A DNA stretch of 12,000 bases, from contig JANBPT010001234.1 in NCBI GenBank assembly GCA_027575765.1, positions 1-12,000 of the forward strand, written 5' to 3'. Made by a program: the position numbers and the translations under genes. This DNA comes from Tieghemiomyces parasiticus (Eukaryota > Kickxellomycota > Dimargaritomycetes > Dimargaritales > Dimargaritaceae). How positions within the stretch are numbered: the stretch's first letter is position 1; every line of letters begins with the position of its first letter. Positions 1-8,145 of the stretch are shown here, one piece after another. Below the pieces are notes generated by a model. That model had not been told where the DNA came from. It made no database searches and was given only the letters and a program-made list of their open reading frames with translations.

Positions 1-109
1 TTTATTAAATCATTATTTTCCCTATTGTCAACAAATGCAATCCCATACTATTTACTTCTAACTGTTATTGTAAACAATGCTATTTCTCCGGATGTTAGGC
101 CCAGACCGT

Positions 110-876
110 TGTTGCGTATGGCCTAACCAAAAACCCTTGCCCAGAGCCTAGCACCACATTTCTGGAAGAATAAACAAGTAAAATGATTTTTATAAAGAAC
201 TAGGTACCCCAAGGCAGGGTAGGGAAAAACACTCCCCGAGCTATTAGGTGTAAAAGCTAAGGCCTTATATATGATAAAATAGAATATGTTCCCTAAACCA
301 TAGTTTTGGTCACCTCAGTTGTTGTAGGCTGGTGGAAAACTTATTGGCAACCCATGATGAAACTAATTAAATCAAAAAGTATGAAATGTGTATAATCAAA
401 AAGTATGAATCTAAAGCCATGGGAAATCCTGCTGCCCACTGGTGGGAGGTTGGCTGGATCTACACTCTACATGTGTGGGGATTTTCCCATGTCTTTTGGA
501 GGCGTATTTGCATTCCCTGATAGGGTTAACAATGTGTTAGCGCATCTGGCTAGTTGTGCCTACCTGCCAGGAATCTTCAGGAGTCCAGATACTATCTGAG
601 CTCCACAATTATGTTGTGGTTAGCCACAGCTAATCAACAACTGGTTTTATCAACGTCAACCACCAGAGGACTGTAACCAAAGCCTTGTGATGCCTAGGCC
701 AAGTTTATCAATATCTCTAGCTTCCATTGATTGCAAAATGAAAAAGCCTATTGTCTTTATCATAACCAGACATCAGTTAGACGTCCAATAATCAGTATAA
801 AATGGGCCAAAGTTGGGCCCTATGAATAAACAACAGCTTTTTCTGACCTTTCTTCTATTCTATAAAAATCGCAACA
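110..876. repeat. Decayed repeat unit A (possible solo LTR)
   Basis: This is the first of two diverged direct-repeat units. A 34-nt block at 203-236 (GGTACCCCAAGGCAGGG, one variable base, AGGGAAAAACACTCCC) recurs at 995-1028 with one mismatch. TTTCCCATGTCTT at 483-495 and CAGGAATCTTCAGGAGT at 568-584 also recur in the second unit, in the same order. The chosen limits are TGTTGCG (110-116) and CGCAACA (870-876), a perfect 7-bp terminal inverted repeat of the TG...CA type typical of LTRs. A TATAAAA-like sequence (about 798) and AATAAA (about 824) near the right end also fit an LTR. No target-site duplication flanks these limits, and similarity to unit B may extend to about 950, so the boundaries are uncertain. 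Indels between the units are not in multiples of three, which argues against a coding repeat. An internal 24-nt-spaced duplication of AATCAAAAAGTATGAA lies at 370-385 and 394-409. Confidence 0.6.
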
Positions 877-949
877 ATTTTCTGTTTTTATTTTTATTTT
901 TCTCATTTGCATCTTACCTTTAGAGACAGATCATAGCCCGCGCCCAACA

Positions 950-1680
950 ATTATGTGAAGAATAGATATATAAACTGGTTTAAATAAGGAACTGGGTACC
1001 CCAAGGCAGGGCAGGGAAAAACACTCCCAGAACCTAGACATACTGTTGTGCTGGGTATATATAGGATACTAAACTTAAGTTGTTCTTGTTTTGATTGCCT
1101 AACTTTGGTGACCCTCTAGTTACACCATTAATCAAAATGTTTTTGGCTAGATAATTGAAAAGTTGGTGTTGGACCAAGCCCTGGGAAATTGGCCCATCAT
1201 TGGTGGGAGAAATGGCCTGACCATATACTCAACCTGTATTGGCTTTCCCATGTCTTGGTGTCACCATTTGGTTCATCTGCTGGGCTGCAGGTGCGCTAAT
1301 GCAATCTGGTGGCTTGCTCGAACTGTGTCTGCCCACCAGGAATCTTCAGGAGTGCTAAGTTCATCTGGACTCCACAACATTGTGATGGAGCAATCAACCA
1401 AGGCTGTTTTTAGGATCACTGTAGGAATCCCAGCTTATTATAACCAATTCACTTACCAAACTATGATAGCATTGAACTGCCTTTATCTTTGATCTGAACA
1501 ACCCAGCCTATGTGCACAAGGGTATGTCTACAGTAGTATTAAAACATGAATAAATACCAGGCCAGTTTCCTCTTCTTGGAACGGCAGTTGGTTTCCTACC
1601 TTTATTCTCCTTATCATCTTACCAGACGTTTTCGATCCCAACCCTAGTTAGTCGCAATCCCTGTCAAAAACATTACAACA
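950..1680. repeat. Decayed repeat unit B, abutting tRNA-Leu
   Basis: This is the second copy of the repeat seen at 110-876. Shared blocks lie at 995-1028, 1244-1256 and 1337-1353, offset from unit A by 792, 761 and 769 nt, so the copies have gained and lost small segments. A TATTAAAA sequence followed by AATAAA (about 1534-1555) matches the TATA and polyadenylation-like pair near the end of unit A. The unit ends somewhere between about 1610 and 1680, just upstream of the tRNA gene at 1686. Insertion next to Pol III genes is a known habit of several LTR retrotransposons (Ty1 and Ty3 in yeast, TRE elements in Dictyostelium). No integrase or reverse transcriptase coding sequence is visible. Open frames inside the unit look fortuitous. 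Confidence 0.55.
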
Positions 1681-1692
1681 TCGAAGGGCGGA

Positions 1693-1703
1693 TGGCCGAG
1701 CGG
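1693..1703 (+). promoter_or_regulatory. RNA polymerase III A box of tRNA-Leu
   Basis: TGGCCGAGCGG matches the internal A-box consensus TRGYNNARNNG in the D-arm region and is bound by TFIIIC. Confidence 0.85.
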
Positions 1704-1745
1704 TCTAAGGCGTCACGTTAAGGCCGTGATCTCTCCGGAGGCGTG

Positions 1746-1756
1746 GGTTCGAATCC
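1746..1756 (+). promoter_or_regulatory. RNA polymerase III B box of tRNA-Leu
   Basis: GGTTCGAATCC is an exact B-box consensus in the T arm and is the main TFIIIC contact. Confidence 0.9.
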
Positions 1757-1773
1757 CACTCCGCTCAACGACC

Positions 1774-1778
1774 TTTTT
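1774..1778 (+). terminator. RNA polymerase III T-tract terminator
   Basis: Five consecutive T residues begin 7 nt after the discriminator base, the normal position and minimum useful length for Pol III termination. Confidence 0.8.
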
Positions 1779-2354
1779 GTCGCAATTCTGCACCGATAAT
1801 AGATTTACGCTCCGATTGCATAATATTTGAAACTGCTGCTGTAACTGATTGTAAAACCTTGCTTTAATTGATCAGTTTGCTTAGATATATATGACATTAT
1901 GAAATCGGCTCTTAAGATTTAGTATAATCTGACGAATATTACTACCTTTGTTATAAGAGTCGCAGATGTGAATTCTTTCCAGGGAATGTAAACTTGGAAG
2001 AAGGCAGCTCCTTGGATTCAATCCCAATAGCCATAGACTCAACGTTACAGTTAGCAGGGAGGCTGGAAAGGATATAGGAGATTCCACCTGTGCTCTTCTC
2101 GCTTGTTCGAAACATTTTATCATGATGGATCCCCCAACCAATATCATCCTTTCCTCCTGTAACTATGGACAATCGGCTCGTGAACAAATTCGTAGTAACA
2201 AATAAACAGAAAGACGCGTTTAATTGAAGTCGGTATGCACCAGTTCTGCGCAGAGCTAGCCCTAAACCGCCGGCAAAGCGATACATCGATAGTCATGCAT
2301 GGCCAGAAAGAAACATGATCACTAATAATGCTGACCGGTAGTCTGTTACACTGT
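1779..2354. other. Intergenic, no gene supported
   Basis: This AT-rich stretch lies between the tRNA terminator and the ARS2 stop codon. Overlapping minus-strand open frames around 1881-2286 have no recognisable motif, are short and lie in two frames, so I do not treat them as genes. The right part (about 2200-2354) must contain the ARS2 3' UTR. No AATAAA is clear on the minus strand near the stop codon. Confidence 0.5.
2320..2350 (-). other. Shared 3'-flank motif, copy 1 (downstream of ARS2)
   Basis: On the plus strand this copy reads CTAATAA, one base, GCTGACCGGTAG, three unlike bases, GTTACA. The sequence at 6503-6532 has the same blocks in the same order and orientation, with 26 of 31 aligned columns identical. 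Its edge is 4 nt beyond the ARS2 stop codon, so it should be transcribed as part of the ARS2 3' UTR. The core holds the palindrome ACCGGT. No function is known to me. It could be an RNA-processing or RNA-binding element, a shared repeat fragment, or the trace of a duplication. Confidence 0.55.
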
Positions 2355-4685
2355 CTAAAGAAACGAGTTACCACCGTCGGCATCGCCTTGGGCGGGTGCG
2401 TCCAGGTCAACATACGACCGCATCTGACGAGGATCGGCTCGGACGCCCGGTGGCGGAGGAAGTGGCACCATAGGTGAAGGACTACCACCATTACCTGGCA
2501 ACATGGTACCGTCGCCACCCCCTGGAGACCGACCGTAACCGCCGCCGCCCATCATGCCACCCGAAGAGGCTGACCGGTTGCCGCGGTAGAAGCCACCATT
2601 TCCTGGATGTCCATAACCGCCGCCCATCCACGGGGACCCGTTTCCGCCGGCCATCATTCCCATCATCGCTGGGTTCATGCCGAATCCCGGGGGAGCCCCC
2701 ATAAACATGGCGGCGTTGGGCATCATCCCGGGCATCATGGGGGCCCCACGCGGATTGCCACCGTTCCCGAGACGCTGGCTAATGGGAGGTAGACCAAAGG
2801 GCATCGCCGGATATCCACCAGGCCCTCCGCCGCCCATCATCATCATATGGGAAGGCGACTGATAAGGCGAGATGTAGGCGAGGTACCCCGGGACCTGCCC
2901 AGGCATGCCGCCGGAGGCCTGGGCCTGGAACCGGCGGGCATCACGGACGCAGTGGTTAAAGAAGGCTACCTCATCCTCTATGTCACCAAGCTTGATGGCG
3001 TCCGGGTGTTTGTTGCGTATGTGCTTAACGACAAACGACTGACCCTTGAACAGCTTACTGCAAAGCGCGCACCGGAACTTGCCCTCCTCGATTTTCTCGA
3101 TGTGATTGCTAGCAGCGGATTCCAGTTCCTCATCAAGGTCGCGGCCGCCCATTCGTGCCAACTCAGCCCCTGTGGGTGGTGAGATGCGCTGCGCCAACTT
3201 GTCGTCGAGACCTGCCAGGAAGTTGAGCGCTGCCTGCGACCGATTAATCGCGCCGCCCGCAGGTACCCGACGGTAGTGCTGGGTGCCACACTTGCGCACA
3301 AAGTCCTCCTGACTCTCGCACTCAGTCCCGCAGTAGTAGCAGTATAGGTGCACGCGGCGCAGATACTCAAGGCGTAGGTCGAGGCGGCGCTTGACCGCAC
3401 GCAGGTCTGGGGCGTCCGACTCCGCTCGGGACGGCGACACGGGAGAGCGATCTCCAAGGACTGCCGTTCGTTCGTTAACCAGGTGATTGCCGTCGAACAC
3501 TGGGGCAACCGTCTCTGGGGTGGTGCGTAAGGCAGCGTTGGCCTCGGCATCCAGCGTTTCGATTAGGCGCTGGGCAGTGACCGCATCATGCTCTAGGCGC
3601 TCAGGGGTGTTGGTCACGTCGAAGGCCCCTCGGCTAGCGTGGGTGGCAGCAGAGCGGTGGTGACCAAAGTGGAACTGGAACTCGTCAATCTTGGCTCGAT
3701 CCAACTGCGTTTGAGCCCGTTCCATATCAGTACCCTTGACAAACTTGACCCAACCGAAGCGGTGGAACTTGCGGGCTGCAATGGGTTCCGAAAGGGCTAA
3801 GTACTGGTACCCATCAGCCATTGCGCATAGATCCTCAAGACGCCGGCGACTGATGCTGGGCGGGATGGTCTTAATGAATAGTATCCAGGTTTCCTCATCT
3901 GTCGCTGCTGCCTCAGCGTTGCTCGCGCCGCCGGGGCGGTGGTCGCGGCCGGCGGTGTCTTCGTCCATGGCGGCGGATGGAGGTTGGGGCGCCTCATCTA
4001 GGTTGAGGTCGTCTAGCTGGCCCGCGGCCAGGTCGGCCATGTACGCTTCGTAGCGGGGGATCTTGCTCCGGGCGAGCTCGACCTGGCGCGTGGCGCGGGC
4101 GGCGGGCTGGTACCGCTCCACAAACCAGTCGTCGTCCTTGTGGGCGTTGAAGAACTCTTGGTGCTGGCGGCGGCGGAAATCCTGCTTATAAAGCTGGTAC
4201 TTGTCGTCCACCTCGTCGGCGTCGTAGTGTTTACCCGCCCGTGAGCGGTGGTAGTCGGTGAAGTACTTTAAGGTAACCATGTAATCTAGCTTAGCTGGAT
4301 CGACCGGAGCACCACGGGAACCCGTTCGGCCGGACGCGCGGCCGTAATCATCATAGCCGGCATCCATGGGGCTGTCGAGATCCCGACGGCTGTCGCCTGG
4401 ATGGCGGCCGTAGAGCCCGGCTCCGTCGCCGTAGCTAGCCTCGGGGCGGTCCTTGTAACGGGGAGCAGGGGTATACCCTTCGCGGTCATAGTTGGGGACA
4501 TAGTGGTCGCCGTCCGCGGCGGGCTGGGTACGGCGGGGTGAACGCGAATAGTCGTCACGGCGGCCCGGACTGCGACTGCGGCGGTCACGGCTTCGGCCTT
4601 CGTTGCGGTCCCGGGACCTGTGGCGGTAGCTATCGCCGGGCGGATAATCCGAGTGGCGAGCGGGGGCGCGGTCATCGTAGGACAT
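2355..4685 (-). CDS. ARS2: ARS2/SERRATE zinc-finger protein of nuclear RNA metabolism
   Basis: A single-exon gene of 776 codons plus TAG. ARS2 (SERRATE in plants, Pir2 in fission yeast) binds the nuclear cap-binding complex and routes capped transcripts to processing, export or decay. Residues 20-52 are an RS/RD-rich stretch. Residues about 133-230 match the conserved SERRATE/Ars2 N-terminal domain, including QEFFNAHKDDDWFVERY at 176-192. Residues about 265-345 form the divergent RRM-like domain. Residues 441-473 (YLRRVH ... RKCGTQH) are the conserved central segment. A C2H2 finger lies at C539, C542, H555, H560, within FKGQSFVVKHIRNKH. Residues 592-750 are Gly/Met/Pro-rich and low in complexity. 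The C-terminal YVDLDAP (758-764) is the family's conserved tail. The start is the first ATG, preceded by an A at -3. The gene has no introns although its neighbours are intron-rich. It uses GC-rich codons throughout. Confidence 0.96.
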   Translation of the reverse strand: MSYDDRAPARHSDYPPGDSYRHRSRDRNEGRSRDRRSRSPGRRDDYSRSPRRTQPAADGDHYVPNYDREGYTPAPRYKDRPEASYGDGAGLYGRHPGDSRRDLDSPMDAGYDDYGRASGRTGSRGAPVDPAKLDYMVTLKYFTDYHRSRAGKHYDADEVDDKYQLYKQDFRRRQHQEFFNAHKDDDWFVERYQPAARATRQVELARSKIPRYEAYMADLAAGQLDDLNLDEAPQPPSAAMDEDTAGRDHRPGGASNAEAAATDEETWILFIKTIPPSISRRRLEDLCAMADGYQYLALSEPIAARKFHRFGWVKFVKGTDMERAQTQLDRAKIDEFQFHFGHHRSAATHASRGAFDVTNTPERLEHDAVTAQRLIETLDAEANAALRTTPETVAPVFDGNHLVNERTAVLGDRSPVSPSRAESDAPDLRAVKRRLDLRLEYLRRVHLYCYYCGTECESQEDFVRKCGTQHYRRVPAGGAINRSQAALNFLAGLDDKLAQRISPPTGAELARMGGRDLDEELESAASNHIEKIEEGKFRCALCSKLFKGQSFVVKHIRNKHPDAIKLGDIEDEVAFFNHCVRDARRFQAQASGGMPGQVPGYLAYISPYQSPSHMMMMGGGGPGGYPAMPFGLPPISQRLGNGGNPRGAPMMPGMMPNAAMFMGAPPGFGMNPAMMGMMAGGNGSPWMGGGYGHPGNGGFYRGNRSASSGGMMGGGGYGRSPGGGDGTMLPGNGGSPSPMVPLPPPPGVRADPRQMRSYVDLDAPAQGDADGGNSFL

Positions 4686-6502
4686 CTTGATTGGGTGGAA
4701 GGAGCGGGTAAAAATGAGTAAAGCCGACAGGGAATACGGGGCTCGGGTGATTCTACAGTTGGGTGGGAGAGGTGGGAAGTTGGAGATAAAGGAGTGGTTA
4801 GGCGATGTTGTACGTTATCTCATGGTCCGCGAGCCGCAGTTGTACCACAGAATGGCCATTGTAAATAAGGGAGGAGGCATGGCGGCAAAGGGCGCTCACT
4901 GATTCTTATCGACAAGAGTGACAGCACAGGCCTGGCGACGGTGACATATTCATATTGAATCGAGGTGCTAAATACATGAAAAGTCAAAACTATTTGGAGA
5001 CAGAGAGAGAGGGTCACTCCAGGAGAAATTAGAAAGGGTGCTGTACTGGCTACAAACCAACCATGCGTAGAGTAGAAAGGCCGTTATCTAAAGTAGGGTA
5101 AAAAAAATTAGGAGCTCATCAGCAGAAAGGTATTTGGAGTGAGGAAGCCGGCGAGTAGCAGGTGGGTCGTCCCCAGAGGTCGGCGCAATGTGTGGCGTGT
5201 CGGCATAGTTCCGCGTCTACGGTTCGTAAGTATCAACGAGAAGGGGCGAGGAATGTGGCGCAAGGGAAATAGCTATCTAATAAGTAACTAAGGGACAAAA
5301 ATGAAACAGAGAAACCTACCAAAAAATATGAAACTGCGAAGTACAAAGGCGCGAGAGATTGAGATTGGAGGAATGTGACGAAAATTTGAGTGTTTCTGGC
5401 GGTCTTGATGCTGGTCGGCTCAGTAAGTAGTGCGGGGAGGCTATGAACGTGTCAACAATACTAGCAGTAGGCTGAGGCAAAGTGACACGGAGTGTATCGG
5501 GGTCGGGTGCGAAACGGGATCCGCGTGGATCTAACTATCTAAGAGACGGTCAGCTTTCAGATGTTAAGAGCAGTGAGCCGTTTAAACATGTAGTACGCTT
5601 AGCAAACGTGGACCGATTCAATGCGGACTGGTCGCGTTATACGAAGACCGGAACGTGTATAATATCAGACTAAAAGCGAAGGGATGAGTTGGGCGGCTGA
5701 AAATGAGAACAACGAAGAAGTAGGAACAGATGAAAAGGAGCAGGCAGGGGAAGACTGAAAATGGGATAGAGGCACACACCGCAACATTCAAGAGAGTAGG
5801 GGAGTCGAGAGCGACGAAGGGAAACGGTAATGGCGAGTTAAAGTTTCCAGATCGGTGGAACCAGTAGAATAGGTCACCCTTGGGCAAGCAATTAGGGACG
5901 ATAGCGGCGAGGTGGACACTACTAGCTTACGCGCGCGTATGCCACTGGATTGCTACCCTTCGTCCGCGGGGGGGCGACCAAAGACGGAATAACGTGGGTG
6001 TAGCTCTGCTGCCAAGTGGCGTAGCAAAAAAAAAAAAAAAAGTAGGGCATGGGAGGTTAAGACCGCTCATACGGCAGTTGCAGAATAAGCTGTAGGGGGG
6101 AGAGAGAGGGCATTGCTGGCCTGGAGTGGTTTAGTGATGCCGTACTTCGTGTTGGCTCAAACCTAGCGATCGTCCCCATTAAGTCCCAATTATTGGTTTT
6201 GCAAAACCTTAGCCTCACTGCAACTCGCATCCGCCGCCTCGCTGTGACCCTTGGCATCCAGGGTAAATAGCGACCATTTGCGACGCGTCCGAGATGTGAC
6301 AAGCGGCTGCCAGCCGTTTCAGCTCTGGCAGTTCCGTATTGACCGCAGGGCTGCTCCGGAACGGTGTAGGCTGGACGACTTGGACATACTTATGCGACGG
6401 GGCGAGAGGTGGGTATACATACCACTCGGCTGGATATTTAATGACAAAAGATACAGGGCCTCACCGGCAACCAATAATTACGATGGCCGTGGCCCAGGTA
6501 GG
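4686..6502. other. Long intergenic region, ARS2 promoter side
   Basis: About 1.8 kb with no gene I can support. The minus strand is pyrimidine-rich for much of 4900-5880, as is common in fungal promoters and 5' leaders, so the ARS2 promoter should lie in the part nearest 4686. A 62-codon plus-strand frame (4714-4902), a frame at 5482-5673 and open frames on both strands at 6215-6508 show no family motif. An A16 tract lies at 6026-6041. No tRNA, 5S rRNA or recognisable snRNA was found by eye. Confidence 0.45.
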
Positions 6503-6532
6503 CGCTAATAAGGCTGACCGGTAGAGGTTACA
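6503..6532 (-). other. Shared 3'-flank motif, copy 2 (downstream of the histone-fold gene)
   Basis: Second copy of the motif at 2320-2350. It has the same CTAATAA, GCTGACCGGTAG and GTTACA blocks, with one single-base gap in the alignment. It starts 44 nt beyond the stop codon at 6577 and is oriented the same way relative to the gene as the ARS2 copy. The 10-bp palindrome ATTGGCCAAT overlaps its right edge (6532-6541), giving a CCAAT box on both strands. Similarity stops abruptly on the left side, which suggests a discrete element and not a long duplication. Confidence 0.55.
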
Positions 6533-6576
6533 TTGGCCAATGAATAATATAAACGACTCGGCGAAGTAGGTCAAAG

Positions 6577-7553
6577 TCACGCCCCGGAACGGCCCTCGTC
6601 GGCCTTGCGACGCTCCAGCGCCTTCTGCATTGGGACAGCGGCGGGAATGATGTCTGCGTTATAGTGTCGGCAGGGCAGCGTTGTCAGGCGCGAGTTAGGC
6701 ACAATGTCAATTTTGGATTACGTACGTCCGCCATAAGCCGCTGGCATGTCACCGCATCTACACTTACCGGCTACAAAGTCCAGCCGCATGTTGTCGGAGA
6801 CCACGTTGACTATAGTGGGCATGGCCAGTCCCGTGGTAGGGCGATTTAGCAACAGCTGGGAGTTAGTAACTCGTTAACTGTAGCAGCCCCGGTACGTGCG
6901 TATTGGCTGGGTACGGATTCGACGCCGGCTAACCAAGCGCATGTGTCATGTATCAGTAGGTATGGGTTCTCGATTCCGAGAACCCGAGGTGACTTACCTA
7001 GGTCTTTGTAGGCCACGGTTTTCCGCTTCTGTTCTTGCGACGCCTGAGCGGCTGACTCCGCTAGGTCTTCGATAAATTTTTGCTGGTGGCAGGAGAACAT
7101 CAGAAGCGCATGGGGCAGCGTTAACCTGGGATCATTAGGGCTACGGAGGTCAGGGCACCGCCCTGGCTTAATGTACAAAATTCGGCAGTCGCAGCTGAGT
7201 ACCGATCATGCAAGAATAGGGCCCCCGACTGGCACCATGGCTGGCGGATCACCATAACTTACTGCAGCAAGGGCAATGGCATAGACGGCGTCGGCCTGGC
7301 ACATGTGGATATCCCGGTCTTCCTTAATGACCTTCCGGACGCGAGCCAGCGGCAGTTCGCAACCACCGCTCTGGGCCGTCAAACCTCTGGCGCCCGGCTC
7401 CTCTGCGGCAGGGTCTTCTTCGTCGCCCTCCGCTGCGCCGGTAGCGAGGGAGGCTGATCGCTCGTCTACCTCCATATCTACACGAGGGTTGGTAGAGGCG
7501 ACGGTCGTCTGTGTAGGTGAACCGTTCACGGACAGGGGCGTGCTGATGTCCAT
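6577..7553 (-). CDS. DPB3: Dpb3/POLE4/CHRAC1-type histone-fold protein
   Basis: Four exons on the minus strand: 7553-7263, 7082-6998, 6809-6768 and 6653-6577 (TGA). They total 495 nt and encode 164 aa. Donors are GTAAGT in all three introns, and intron 2 has a TACTAAC branch site (6862-6868). Residues 1-66 are acidic and low in complexity. The histone fold begins at LPLARVRKVIKED (67-79) and continues through QKFIEDLAESAAQ (98-110) and KRKTVAYKDL (116-125). A tail of the LDFVADIIP type (135-143) follows. Family members pair with a Dpb4/POLE3 partner in the DNA polymerase epsilon holoenzyme or in ISWI/CHRAC remodellers. The front half resembles POLE4/Dpb3, whereas the ADIIP tail is closer to CHRAC1, so the exact complex is unresolved. 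The ATG lies in CACCATGG. An in-frame extension upstream to 7880 lacks conserved features and was not used. Confidence 0.88.
6768..6809 (-). other. 42-nt internal exon of the histone-fold gene
   Basis: This very short exon is bounded by a TATAG acceptor and a GTAAGT donor. It restores a conserved segment (VNVVSDNMRLDFVA, residues 126-139) between KDL and DIIP. It is in phase 1 on both sides, so skipping it keeps the frame but removes part of the last helix of the fold. It is too short to be found by simple ORF calling. Confidence 0.85.
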
Positions 7554-8145
7554 GGTGGGGAGATCAAGGCGGTGGCAATGGGGAGGCGGGAGAGTAGGTC
7601 GTACGTTGCCAGGTCCAAACGGGGCGGAAAGGTCCAGCAAGCAAACCGAAAAAAGGGTTAGGGGATGCGAAAACAACGAAGTGAATAGACCTCTACAAGT
7701 GGATTGTAAACGAAACGAAGTGTGACCGTTGAACAGAGCGGATGGCCAACCAAAAAAATCCCGTCGCCAAACGTTCACACACCAGCCAGGGCCACGGTGC
7801 GGCTTGTTAGATGTCCAGGCCTGAGAGGGTACCTGCGCGGTCCTGGAGGAGGGGGCCACGGAAGTAGTCTGCTCGTTCACTTATGGGCGAGGGAGGAATC
7901 GCGGGAATGCCATGAAACGCAGAATGGGTGGAGGAGCCCCGCAGGAGTGTCTCCGTAGTGGTTGATGCCGTTGGTTCCTGCCCAGCTCTTCCGGCAAGGC
8001 ATTGGCACCACTCTCCATCCCCACCTCACTACTTGACCTAGCTTGCAGGTACCATTGTGATACCCTAGCCGTTTTATTCGATTTCTACACTAGCTGTAAA
8101 TCTGCCCTGCCGGCTGTCCATAGCTGCTCCTATTGCCTACTCACC
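7554..8145. promoter_or_regulatory. Divergent promoter region (histone-fold gene / cyclin C)
   Basis: The start codons of the minus-strand histone-fold gene and the plus-strand cyclin C gene are 592 bp apart, with nothing coding supported in between, so both promoters and 5' leaders must lie here. The minus strand next to 7553 is C/T-rich, as in fungal leaders. No clear TATA box was seen. Open frames on both strands in this stretch have no family features. Confidence 0.7.

Larger units (their letters stand above)
1686..1767 (+). tRNA. tRNA-Leu (anticodon AAG)
   Basis: An 82-nt class II tRNA gene without intron. The acceptor stem GGGCGGA (1686-1692) pairs with TCCGCTC (1760-1766) with one G-U pair, and the discriminator base is A (1767), as expected for leucine. 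The D stem is GCC/GGC. The anticodon stem TCACG/CGTGA encloses loop TTAAGGC, which places anticodon AAG at 1720-1722 (reads CUU, and CUC by inosine). A long variable arm of about 13 nt precedes the T arm GTGGG-TTCGAAT-CCCAC. The CCA end is not encoded, as usual in eukaryotes. Every stem is intact, so the gene appears functional. Confidence 0.97.

Noticed and set aside
354..360. ATGATGA resembling a C/D snoRNA box C
   Set aside because: No matching box D with a closing terminal stem at snoRNA spacing; it lies inside a repeat.
405..599. 64-codon plus-strand frame in repeat unit A, with a partly similar frame at 1163-1492 in unit B
   Set aside because: The similarity is at DNA level with indels that shift the frame. 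There is no known protein motif, and both frames lie inside decayed repeats.
1881..2286. Overlapping minus-strand frames of 88 and 111 codons
   Set aside because: They occupy two competing frames in AT-rich DNA and show no domain, no splice structure and no family resemblance.
2474..3182. Several plus-strand frames of 61-111 codons
   Set aside because: They are antisense shadows of the GC-rich ARS2 coding sequence.
4714..4902. 62-codon plus-strand frame starting 28 nt from the ARS2 start codon, rich in Lys, Glu and Gly
   Set aside because: It lies within the presumed ARS2 promoter and its composition follows from the purine-rich strand. No family motif was seen.
6026..6041. A16 tract as a retroposed poly(A) tail
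   Set aside because: No processed gene copy or target-site duplication is visible next to it. Similar A12 tracts occur in a cyclin C intron (9607-9618) and at 11426-11437.
6215..6460. Minus-strand frame of about 80 codons without ATG, opposite a plus-strand frame at 6251-6508
   Set aside because: It reads plausibly but matches no family I know, has no convincing splice sites at both ends, and is open on both strands, which suggests a GC effect.
7554..7880. In-frame N-terminal extension of the histone-fold protein (would give exon 1 an extra 109 codons)
   Set aside because: The extension has no conserved residues and is the C/T-rich leader. The inner ATG has the CACCATGG context and gives a normal family length.
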